64,000 bases of DNA from JAEXNA01 sp041676625 (GTDB taxonomy: Bacteria > Vulcanimicrobiota > Xenobia > Xenobiales > JADMJV01). The notes beneath the pieces were generated by a model. It saw only the letters and a list, made by a program, of their open reading frames with translations, did no database searches and was not told the origin of the DNA. The position numbers and the translations under genes are program-made. The stretch is taken from NCBI GenBank assembly GCA_041676625.1, contig JBAYRN010000011.1, positions 7,847-71,846 on the forward strand. Reading direction: 5' to 3'. Below are positions 16,903 through 24,285 of this stretch, piece after piece (within the stretch, counting starts at the first letter, position 1; each line of letters starts with the position of its first letter).

Positions 16903-18687
16903 TTGACACCTAAAACTTTATCCAACGCCTGTGGTGGCGCCTTTTTACTGAACCAATCGAACCCCGACGACATCTTTACTCCCGACAGCCTTTCCGAAGA
17001 GCATCGCATGATTCGTGACATGGTCGCCTCTTTCATGGAAGACAAGGTCATGCCCAACGTAGAGGCGATCGAACACCAGGAAGGCGGAATCATGAAGAAG
17101 ATTCTGAAAGAAGCCGCCGAGCTGGGTCTGCTGGGGGCGGAGATCCCCGAACAGTACGGCGGTATGGAGTTGGACATCCTTTCGCTGATGCTGATCGGTG
17201 AGCAGGTCGCCCGCCTGGCTTCCTTCTCGGTCAGCTTTGGGGCCCACAGCGGCATCGGCACCGCACCCGTGCTCTACTTCGCCAACGACAAGCTCAAGGA
17301 GAAGTATCTGCCCAAACTGGTCTCCGGGGAGCTGATCTCTTCCTACGCTTTGACCGAAAACCACAGTGGTTCCGACGCCCTGGCGGCCCGGACCAAAGCG
17401 GTTCTCTCGGAAGACGGGCGGCACTATATCCTGAACGGCTCGAAGATGTGGATCACCAACGGTGGTTTCGCCGATCTCTCCATGGTTTTCGCCAAGGTGG
17501 ACGGAGAGAAGTTCACCTGTTTTGCGGTGGAGACAGCCTGGGACGGTTTCAGCGCGGCCGCCGAGGAGAAGAAGATGGGTCTGAAAGGCTCGTCCACCAC
17601 GGCTCTCAACCTGGACAACGTGAAAGTGCCCGTGGAGAACCTGGTGGGTGAAGTCGGGAAGGGCCACAAGGTGGCGCTGAACGTACTCAATCTGGGGCGG
17701 TTTAAGTTGGGGGCCTGGTGCACCGCCGCCTCCAAGTTTGCCATGAACGATGCCATCGGGTACGCCAAGGAGCGCACCCAGTTTGGCAAACACCTGGTAG
17801 AGTTTGGTGCCATTCAGCAAAAGATCGGACAAATGGTCACCGAAACCTGGGTGGGCGACTGTATGAACTACCGCACCGCCGGCCTGATCGATAAGTCGAT
17901 CAAGGCGGTGGAGGCGGGCGACACGGTCGGAAAGCTTGCTGCCATCGAGGAGTTCGTGATCGAGTGCTCCATTTTGAAGGTGAAGTGCTCGGAGCAGCTG
18001 GACTTCGTGGTGGATGAATCGGTGCAAATGCTGGGCGGCTACGGCTACAGCGCCGAGTATCCGGTGGAGAGGGCTTATCGCGACTCCCGTATCAACCGGA
18101 TTTTCGAAGGAACCAACGAGATCAACCGCCTGACCATCACCGGCATGCTGCTCAAGCGCGCCATGGGTGGTCGACTGGCTCTGATGGAGCGCCTTATGGG
18201 ACTGCAGCAGGAGATGTCCGAGCGCAACTTCGGCAGCATCGAAGAAGGATCGCTGGGCCGCGAGATCTATCTGGCCGACGCTTCCCGTAAAGCCACCCTG
18301 CTGGCCGCCGGATTGGCCGTGAACGTGATCGGGATGAACCGACCGGAAGAGAACCACCAGGAGCAGATGATGGCCATCGCCGACATGGTGATGGAGGTCT
18401 ATGCCCAAGACAGCGCCGTCTTGCGCTGCCAGAAGCTGGTGGCCGAGCGAGGCGAGGACAAGACCGCCATCGAGCGGGATATCGTGAAGGTGTTTGTCCA
18501 GCAATCCGCCGAGCGCGTTCGAAGCCTGGCCCGCACCCTGCTAGCCGATGTGATCGCCGATAGCAAGGAACTGGAACCTAACCTCATGGCGATCGAGGCA
18601 CTCCTCAATAAAACCCCGGTAGGCACCTGCGATCCCTTGCGACGCATCGCCGCTCGGGCGATCGAACTGGGGCGCTTTCCTTTCTAA
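16903..18687 (+). CDS. Acyl-CoA dehydrogenase (594 residues, YusJ-like)
   Basis: An FAD flavoprotein that introduces the alpha-beta double bond into acyl-CoA. It has the full fold: N-terminal helices, SSYALTENHSGSDA and KMWITNGGFADL in the FAD/substrate-binding beta domain, ARTQFGK-like 'KERTQFGKHLVEFGAIQQK', GGYGYSAEYPVERAYRDSRI and the catalytic-glutamate segment IFEGTNEINRL (around 400-410), then a C-terminal extension of about 180 residues. Length and extension match the B. subtilis FadE/YusJ type rather than the 380-residue form. The start is a TTG at 16903 by extent of homology. It is followed by a strong terminator, so it is monocistronic. Confidence 0.9.
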   Translation: MTPKTLSNACGGAFLLNQSNPDDIFTPDSLSEEHRMIRDMVASFMEDKVMPNVEAIEHQEGGIMKKILKEAAELGLLGAEIPEQYGGMELDILSLMLIGEQVARLASFSVSFGAHSGIGTAPVLYFANDKLKEKYLPKLVSGELISSYALTENHSGSDALAARTKAVLSEDGRHYILNGSKMWITNGGFADLSMVFAKVDGEKFTCFAVETAWDGFSAAAEEKKMGLKGSSTTALNLDNVKVPVENLVGEVGKGHKVALNVLNLGRFKLGAWCTAASKFAMNDAIGYAKERTQFGKHLVEFGAIQQKIGQMVTETWVGDCMNYRTAGLIDKSIKAVEAGDTVGKLAAIEEFVIECSILKVKCSEQLDFVVDESVQMLGGYGYSAEYPVERAYRDSRINRIFEGTNEINRLTITGMLLKRAMGGRLALMERLMGLQQEMSERNFGSIEEGSLGREIYLADASRKATLLAAGLAVNVIGMNRPEENHQEQMMAIADMVMEVYAQDSAVLRCQKLVAERGEDKTAIERDIVKVFVQQSAERVRSLARTLLADVIADSKELEPNLMAIEALLNKTPVGTCDPLRRIAARAIELGRFPF

Positions 18688-18705
18688 GAATCCCTGGGTA
18701 AGAAG

Positions 18706-18734
18706 CACTCGGTTTTCGGGCCGGGTGTTTTTTT
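18706..18734 (+). terminator. Rho-independent terminator after the acyl-CoA dehydrogenase gene
   Basis: CACTCGG and CCGGGTG pair (one G-U) around TTTTCGGG and run into seven T residues. Confidence 0.8.
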
Positions 18735-18849
18735 GTGCGCTTTTACATGCGCGCGGGGTGGGGTGCGGTGTGAAGTGGGCAATGTTGCTGCCTTTTGGGG
18801 CAAGGCGCGCGTGGCAGGAATCGAATTTTGGGCCGGGAAGCGTCTCTCA

Positions 18850-19527
18850 ATGTATCAGACCAGCGACGTGAGTGTAGTTGTCCCTGTCTACGGCCCGCCT
18901 GAGTTCTTTTTGGAAGCCCTGGAAAGTGTAGTGAAAGAGCAGCCCGGAGAGATCATCGTGGTGGACGACGCCTCTCCGCGCCCTTTGCCGGATCTGAGTC
19001 GTTTCCCCGACCTGAAGCTAATCCGCCATTCCAGCAACCTGGGTCCTGGAGCGGCTCGCAACACGGGTGTGCGTGCGGCGGGCGGGACCTGGCTCTGTTT
19101 TAACGACGCCGACGACCTCTGGGTGGAAGGCCGCCTTAAGCTTCAGCTTGAGTTGGCCGAGCGCCATCAGGTGGATGTGGTGCATGGGAGACTCTCCTTT
19201 TTAGCTTCGGATGGCGGACCTGATCCTTTAGAACGTACCGACCAGGTTTCACCAGGTATGCCGACTTACTTGCTACGGCGTGAGTTGGCCCTCCGTTTTC
19301 CTTTAGACGAGAGTTCCAAGTTTTCCGAGGACCTGGAGTTCTATGCACAGCTTAAGGACCATGGTGTGCCCATCCACTCTCATCCCGAAGCAGTCCACTG
19401 CTATCGACGCCACTCCACCAGTCTCACTGCGGGACGGCCGCTTGACGACATCAAGGCCGATATTTTTCGCACCCTTTCGAGATCGCTCTCCCGACGACGT
19501 GCTTTAGCCCAGGGAGAATCTAAATGA
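18850..19527 (+). CDS. Family 2 glycosyltransferase, module B
   Basis: A 225-residue GT-A enzyme. It has the nucleotide-binding start VSVVVPVYGPPEFFLEALESV, EIIVVDDAS at 34-42, GPGAARNTGVRAA and the metal-binding NDADD at 85-89. An ATG at 18850 is chosen over earlier in-frame starts because the family N-terminus begins there and GGGAAG lies upstream. The stop overlaps the PqqD-like gene by ATGA. It starts a five-gene coupled operon, so its acceptor may be a peptide or a cell-surface glycan handled by the PqqD/kinase/nucleotidyltransferase proteins. Confidence 0.85.
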   Translation: MYQTSDVSVVVPVYGPPEFFLEALESVVKEQPGEIIVVDDASPRPLPDLSRFPDLKLIRHSSNLGPGAARNTGVRAAGGTWLCFNDADDLWVEGRLKLQLELAERHQVDVVHGRLSFLASDGGPDPLERTDQVSPGMPTYLLRRELALRFPLDESSKFSEDLEFYAQLKDHGVPIHSHPEAVHCYRRHSTSLTAGRPLDDIKADIFRTLSRSLSRRRALAQGESK

Positions 19528-19931
19528 GATTGCAGCCTAGAGATCGAGATATTGTTTGGGAGTCGATCGAGGGAGAGGTACTGCTGCTTGACCTCTTCCA
19601 CGGAGTTTATTACAGCGTGCGCTTCGGTACCGCCCAGTTGGTGAGCGACCTGCTCCACGGTCATAGACCTGGCGAGGTGGCCGAGCGGTGGCTGGAGAAA
19701 GTCGGGCCTACTTCTGGCCTTCAAGAGAAGATCCAGAGCTTGTCGGCTTATCTCGTCGAGCATGGTCTTGCCGTTTCGGGTCGGCCCGAACCCTCCGAGC
19801 CGGCAGCCTTCCTCGAGCTTGAGTCCCACGAACTCCCCGATATCGAGCGCTTCGAAGACATGAAAGAGATCTTCGAGATGGATCCGATTCATGAAGGAGA
19901 CCTCGAGCGCGGATGGCCAGTCCACAACTAG
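19524..19931 (+). CDS. PqqD-like RRE protein with a C-terminal extension, module B
   Basis: A 135-residue protein. Residues 10-85 have the PqqD pattern (VWESIEGEVLLLDLFHGVYY, then helices to LSAYLVEHGLAV). Residues 88-135 are an acidic tail outside the usual 90-residue fold, with LPDIERFEDMKEIFEMDPIH and ending GDLERGWPVHN. The tail may bind a partner or itself be modified. It overlaps the glycosyltransferase stop by ATGA and the nucleotidyltransferase start by 19 bases. Leader binding is the family role; no precursor is seen in this operon. Confidence 0.75.
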   Translation: MRLQPRDRDIVWESIEGEVLLLDLFHGVYYSVRFGTAQLVSDLLHGHRPGEVAERWLEKVGPTSGLQEKIQSLSAYLVEHGLAVSGRPEPSEPAAFLELESHELPDIERFEDMKEIFEMDPIHEGDLERGWPVHN

Positions 19932-20983
19932 AGCTTTACCACTGCGCGACGGCTCCGCCGGCACAGGCTCTGCAAATGTGGAACGAATTGCTGGATGGAA
20001 TTCCGGTGGAGGATTTTGACTATCCCGCCCAGCGTCTTTTGCCCGCCGTGTGGTCTAATCTCAAGAAGGCCGGCCAGGAGTTTCCGCAAGAGCCCCGCTT
20101 GCGCGGCGTTTACCGCCTCACCTGGATCAAGAACTCCCTGCTTCAAAGAGCCTGTCTTGAGACCTTAGATCTCTTCGAGGCTCAACAACTTCCGGTGATA
20201 GTCCTCAAAGGTCAGGCTTTCAATACTTTGCTCTATCAAGAGCAAGGTGTACGCAGCGCCAACGACTTCGATCTCCTGGTACCTTTTCAACGAGCGCCTC
20301 AAGCCTTGGCACTGCTGGCCGAAGCTGGTTGGCAGCCCGCCGGTGGGAAATGGCCTGACCCTTGCCTGAGACTGGAAAATGCTGTGGCTCTGAAAAAAGG
20401 CCGGGCTGAACTCGATCTTCATTGGTATTTGCTGCGGGAAGCGCGAGAGGAAACCTTTGATGCTCCCTTGTGGCAAGAAGCGGTGCCCTTCCCTTTTGCC
20501 GGTCGAGAGGCTTTGACTTTGTGCCCCACCCACCATCTTCTTCACCTCTTGGTCAGTGCCAATCGCGAGCCTGAGAGTCTGGGGCGCTACCTTTTGGACC
20601 TTCGTTTACTCACCCAGGAGTATGCGGGCGCACTCGACCAGCGAGCCGTCCTTCGCTTGATGGAAGAGCGGCACTTGCTCAGCCGCTTGAATGGCTTGCC
20701 TCTGGCCGAGTGTGGACTGACGGAACTCACGACCACGACGGCCCCAGCTCTACTGGATCGGGCCTGGAGCCACGCCACGCGCTATGTTTCAGGCGGTTCC
20801 CATGAATGGCACTATTTGATTTTCCCTTTCCTTGATTTTTGGCTTCACTATCGAACGGGCCAAGAACCGAAATGGAATTTTTGGACCTATATAGTACGGC
20901 GTTTGGAGGTGTCGGACGCCAGAGAATTTTTTGTCCGAACCTATCGCAAACTTCTACGGATGGTGAAACACGCTTGGCGCTGA
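19913..20983 (+). CDS. NTP_transf_5-family nucleotidyltransferase, module B
   Basis: A 356-residue paralogue of the protein at 6255-7307. It has VIVLKGQAFNTLLYQ (95-109), the metal-binding DFD at 118-120 in SANDFDLLVPF, and the third acidic position in ELDLHWYLL (Asp168). The middle of the protein has THHLLHLLVSANRE, like the helical part of family members. It overlaps the PqqD-like gene by 19 bases and the kinase-like gene at its 3' end. The role is inferred to be transfer of a nucleotide or derived group to the same acceptor served by the kinase. Confidence 0.8.
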   Translation: MASPQLELYHCATAPPAQALQMWNELLDGIPVEDFDYPAQRLLPAVWSNLKKAGQEFPQEPRLRGVYRLTWIKNSLLQRACLETLDLFEAQQLPVIVLKGQAFNTLLYQEQGVRSANDFDLLVPFQRAPQALALLAEAGWQPAGGKWPDPCLRLENAVALKKGRAELDLHWYLLREAREETFDAPLWQEAVPFPFAGREALTLCPTHHLLHLLVSANREPESLGRYLLDLRLLTQEYAGALDQRAVLRLMEERHLLSRLNGLPLAECGLTELTTTTAPALLDRAWSHATRYVSGGSHEWHYLIFPFLDFWLHYRTGQEPKWNFWTYIVRRLEVSDAREFFVRTYRKLLRMVKHAWR

Positions 20984-21984
20984 AGGACCCTCATGATTTC
21001 TTAGAGCAAGTCTGGCCGCTCTGCGCCGGGCGGGCCGGCTTTTCCACGCCGGTGGGTTCCCACGCTTTGCTTTTGGATTGCCCCGATGATTCGTGGATGG
21101 AAGCTCTGTCTCGTGGCTTTTGGAAGATCTCGCAGGAGTTGGAGGGGGATAGTCCCTTTCACATTCGCGTGATCGGCCGGAGTGACCTTGAACGCTTGCC
21201 ACCATTCCCTCTCACTCTGGCGCAGGAATCGGTTCGGGGCCGCATCGAGCCTTGGTGTACCGACGATTTTCTGGCCGTGGGCACTCTCGGGGGGCTTTTT
21301 TTGGCCGACCGACCCCGGGGTAGAGCCGTTCTCTACTACGCAGCGCCGTCTTCTATCCCGATCTGGGACCTCTGTGCACCGCTACGAACGGCACTCGGCT
21401 TTTTGCTGCCCGCCCAGGGCTATCATCTGCTGCACGGGGCGGCGGTGAGCTTTCAAGGCTCGGCCTGTCTCTTGGTGGGCAAAGGAGGCTCGGGCAAGAG
21501 TTCTTCGGCGCTTTCAGCTTTAAATCCGGGAAGCTCCTTGGAATTCGTGAGCGAAGACTATACGCTGGTGGAGTCGGAATCTCTCACTGTTCATCCTCTC
21601 TATCGCTCTTTCAAGGTCGGCTCCGCGGGCTTTACTCGCATGCCTTATTTGGAGAGATTCGAGAAGTTGGGAGAGCAGGACCAAAAGATCTGTTCGCTGT
21701 TGGACGGTTCGTTGTCCCCGAAGCCTGCCCGTTTGAAAGCGGTGCTCTGGCCCGATCTCCATGAGCCAACTCTTTTGGGGCCGATCCCTCGGGCAACCGC
21801 TTTGCTGAAGCTTGCTCCCAGCACCCTCTTTCAAAACCCCAACGCCCGACGAGAGGATTTTCAGGCTCTGGCCGCGCTGTGCCGCCGCTTGGACTCCTAT
21901 TGCCTGGGTTTGGGCCGGCAGCCCTCTTTCGAAGTCGTGGAAAAGAGCCTGCAAGGCTTATTGGGGGAGTTCGCTTCCCTATGA
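20974..21984 (+). CDS. HPr-kinase-like kinase, module B
   Basis: About 336 residues from a TTG at 20974, which gives a 10-base overlap with the upstream gene, in keeping with the tight coupling of this operon; an ATG at 20872 is possible but would overlap by 112 bases. The P-loop GKGGSGKSS lies at about 169-177 and an acidic VSEDYTLV follows at 192-199. HGAAVSFQG before the P-loop is typical of HprK-like proteins, as in module A (HGALLCKEG). It ends with ATGA overlap to the second glycosyltransferase. Kinase fold is clear; the start is not certain. Confidence 0.75.
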   Translation: MALKDPHDFLEQVWPLCAGRAGFSTPVGSHALLLDCPDDSWMEALSRGFWKISQELEGDSPFHIRVIGRSDLERLPPFPLTLAQESVRGRIEPWCTDDFLAVGTLGGLFLADRPRGRAVLYYAAPSSIPIWDLCAPLRTALGFLLPAQGYHLLHGAAVSFQGSACLLVGKGGSGKSSSALSALNPGSSLEFVSEDYTLVESESLTVHPLYRSFKVGSAGFTRMPYLERFEKLGEQDQKICSLLDGSLSPKPARLKAVLWPDLHEPTLLGPIPRATALLKLAPSTLFQNPNARREDFQALAALCRRLDSYCLGLGRQPSFEVVEKSLQGLLGEFASL

Positions 21985-22640
21985 CAGTGAGCGTGATCAT
22001 TCCGGCACACAACGCCGAAGCCTTTCTGGGCCAAGCCCTGGAGAGTGTTTTGGCCCAGACCCATCCAGCCCACGAGATCGTCGTCTTCAATGACGGCTCC
22101 ACCGATCGAACAGCCGAGATCTTGAGAGAATTTGAGGGAAAGATCTTAGTCCTGGGAGGAGAGGGCCCGGCTCGAGGAGCCGCCCATGCCAGGAATCGTG
22201 CCGTGGAAGTGGCTCAAGGAGAGTTTTTGGCTTTTCTCGATGCCGACGATCTTTGGCTCCCCGAGAAGTTGCAGCGTCAACTCGAAGCCCACGCTCGACA
22301 AACTGAAGACTGCGCCGTCTTTGGTATGGTCCAAGAGTTCAATAGCGAGGGTCCCTTGGGAGAGTATCGGACTTGTGCTCTTTCTTCGGTCTGCCTGGTC
22401 TGGCGAGAGCTCGCCCGAAGAGCAGGGCCCTTTGATGAGAGCTTGACCTTGGGTGATTTCGCGGACTGGATCGCTCGGATTCAGGAGCTTCCAGCTCGCC
22501 TGCTTTACCTGGAGCAGCCTTTGGCCAGGCGACGCTATCACCAGAACAACTTAGGAAAACGCGAGGTCGGTCAGCGCCAAGACTACTTGGAAGTGGTGAG
22601 ACGTAGGCTGGCCCGACGTCGTCAGGGAACTCAACAGTAG
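21981..22640 (+). CDS. Family 2 glycosyltransferase, module B (second)
   Basis: A 219-residue GT-A glycosyltransferase: VSVIIPAHNAEAFLGQALESV, EIVVFNDGSTDRTAEIL, AAHARNRAVEVAQGEFLAFLDADD with the DxD motif at 87-89. A short ATGA overlap with the kinase-like gene fixes the start; the upstream open frame is out of family. It is the last gene of the module B operon, about 90 bases from the next gene with no clear terminator. The acceptor is unknown. Confidence 0.85.
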   Translation: MTVSVIIPAHNAEAFLGQALESVLAQTHPAHEIVVFNDGSTDRTAEILREFEGKILVLGGEGPARGAAHARNRAVEVAQGEFLAFLDADDLWLPEKLQRQLEAHARQTEDCAVFGMVQEFNSEGPLGEYRTCALSSVCLVWRELARRAGPFDESLTLGDFADWIARIQELPARLLYLEQPLARRRYHQNNLGKREVGQRQDYLEVVRRRLARRRQGTQQ

Positions 22641-22729
22641 AGCGTACCGTCGATATCGCTCGCCACCCACAACAAGACCGCCGCCCTGGCGCTGATTTCA
22701 GACTTTGTTCAGAGAAGCTGTTTAAGATA

Positions 22730-23488
22730 ATGAGCGTGAAGATTCAAGCTCCCAAATACTCCCAGAGTTCTACTCTGCGAAAACCCGAGGCCCGGCGGGA
22801 CGACCGATCCGAGCAGGCGGTTGACCGAGTGGAGCTTCGGGCTGGAGGGGTGCAGAAGGGCTCTCGCTGGGTGGGCCGGGTGGGCAAATTTATTTCAAAG
22901 GTTCCCAAGTTTCTGGCTCACACCGCCAAGTTTATCGGAGTGACCCTGCTGGGTGGTTTGACCGCTGCGGTTCAGTTGGCGGCTGGCTCCATCGGACTGG
23001 TGGGTATGGCCGGGCTGGGCCTTGCTGGGGCGCTGGAAGTGCGAGACGGCGTCAAAGAAAAGGATCCTCTCAAGATGCTCTCGGGGACCGGGGAGATCGT
23101 CAGGGGGGCTTACACCGGAGCTCTCTCCACCGGCTATCTGTTGGATCTCGGGCAGCACGCCGGAATGGCCGTAGCCACCTCCGCCCTGGGGGGGCTTCAA
23201 GGGAGTATCTACCTGTCCAGCGGGGCTATGAAATTTGTGAAAGGGCGCGCCGAGGGAGATAACCAGCGCCGGACCGAAGGAGCCCTGGAAGTGGGAATGG
23301 GGGTAGCCAGTCTGGGAATGCTCGCGGCCCCCCTCACCCCGGTGGCCCTCGGAGTCTTCGGTGCTCTCTGTGCAGCCCGATTCGTGGTGGTCAACAAAGA
23401 CCGGATCAAAGAGGGCGTGCAAAACGCGCGTCAGGTCTTGAATGAATACCGAAGAAAGATGGCCGACGAGCTGATCAGCGACCGCTGA
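22730..23488 (+). CDS. Gly/Ala-rich protein with hydrophobic helices
   Basis: A 252-residue protein. The first 65 residues are basic and soluble; then glycine/alanine-rich hydrophobic segments (about 68-100, 120-150, 180-215) separated by charged pieces such as EVRDGVKEKDPLKMLSGTGE. A pattern of helical pairs resembles the protein at 53927-55321 in composition. No signal peptide and no known family. Its 3' end overlaps the convergent GT25-like gene by 14 bases. Confidence 0.55.
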   Translation: MSVKIQAPKYSQSSTLRKPEARRDDRSEQAVDRVELRAGGVQKGSRWVGRVGKFISKVPKFLAHTAKFIGVTLLGGLTAAVQLAAGSIGLVGMAGLGLAGALEVRDGVKEKDPLKMLSGTGEIVRGAYTGALSTGYLLDLGQHAGMAVATSALGGLQGSIYLSSGAMKFVKGRAEGDNQRRTEGALEVGMGVASLGMLAAPLTPVALGVFGALCAARFVVVNKDRIKEGVQNARQVLNEYRRKMADELISDR

Positions 23489-24275
23489 TGCTGCTGGGGA
23501 AGTAGCCGGCATGGGTCACCAGCGGGCCTACTTGAAAGCACTCCAGTTGTGGATTGGCCTTGTTTCGGAAAGGTATGAGGTATTGATTGCGTTCGGCTAA
23601 AGATTTGGTGTGCATCATTATGAGCATGTCGATATCTGCGGATGCGTCATCGAGAATAGTCAACATTTTTTTGAGACCCCTCCGAGAAATGATGTAGCCG
23701 TCAGTTCCCCAGCCAATTTTGACGCGCCCGCAGTAATCACCCTGAACTCGGTTATTTAGAAACACCAGGTCGAACTCCACCGGCAGTTCCAGTTTCGGTG
23801 AGCCATGGATCACTCCGTCATCCTCAAAGATGGCCAGAAACTCCCATCCCTGGGCCAGTGCGTGTTGGTAAAGCTTTCTGGTTGTGAGCAAAAGTCCGAT
23901 CGCGCCTGCCGAAAAATCGCGGCCCTCCACGTGTTCTTTGAGCCAGTCGGGAGGGGCTTGAAGGGTAGAACCGTCCACTGCAGGCCACAATTCTACCGGC
24001 CAACCAGATTTTCTGGCCCAGTGCTGAAAGAGTCTCCTGCGGGATTGGTACCTCACGTCATCAAGCAAACTGATGCAGTAAATTCCGGTATTTATTCCCG
24101 CATTTCTTGCCAGGTCGACGGTGTGCCAGCGGGTGGGGTCGGAAGTCCACCAGCGAAACCACCGCCGGATCCAGGTGTTGATGAGCGCTCTGGCCTGATT
24201 TAAAGGAATGCGAACTTGGAGAACAACTCGACGCAGAGGGGTCTTAATTGCGGGTGGAAGCCTCTCGACGAACAC
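23475..24275 (-). CDS. GT25-like glycosyltransferase
   Basis: A 266-residue protein that looks like family 25 (LPS/collagen-type) glycosyltransferases: INTGIYCISLLDDVRYQ at the start of the catalytic domain, a WPAVDG motif, FLAIFEDDGVI carrying the acidic metal site, and GTDGYIISRRGLKKML. It starts at a GTG with AAAGGG seven bases upstream, ten bases after the stop of the two-partner-secretion exoprotein, so the two are one operon. It may glycosylate the exoprotein or a surface glycan. Confidence 0.7.
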   Translation of the reverse strand: MFVERLPPAIKTPLRRVVLQVRIPLNQARALINTWIRRWFRWWTSDPTRWHTVDLARNAGINTGIYCISLLDDVRYQSRRRLFQHWARKSGWPVELWPAVDGSTLQAPPDWLKEHVEGRDFSAGAIGLLLTTRKLYQHALAQGWEFLAIFEDDGVIHGSPKLELPVEFDLVFLNNRVQGDYCGRVKIGWGTDGYIISRRGLKKMLTILDDASADIDMLIMMHTKSLAERNQYLIPFRNKANPQLECFQVGPLVTHAGYFPSSISGR

Positions 24276-24285
24276 GCACTGCCCT

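Noticed and set aside
16945..18504. Long open frame on the reverse strand opposite the acyl-CoA dehydrogenase gene
   Set aside because: It is His/Leu/Gly-rich with no family marks and mirrors the codons of a clear enzyme gene on the other strand; such antisense frames are common in high-GC DNA.
18782..18871. 29-codon ORF just before the module B operon, tested as a precursor
   Set aside because: No YxxP, no conserved leader, no ribosome site, and it overlaps the glycosyltransferase start.
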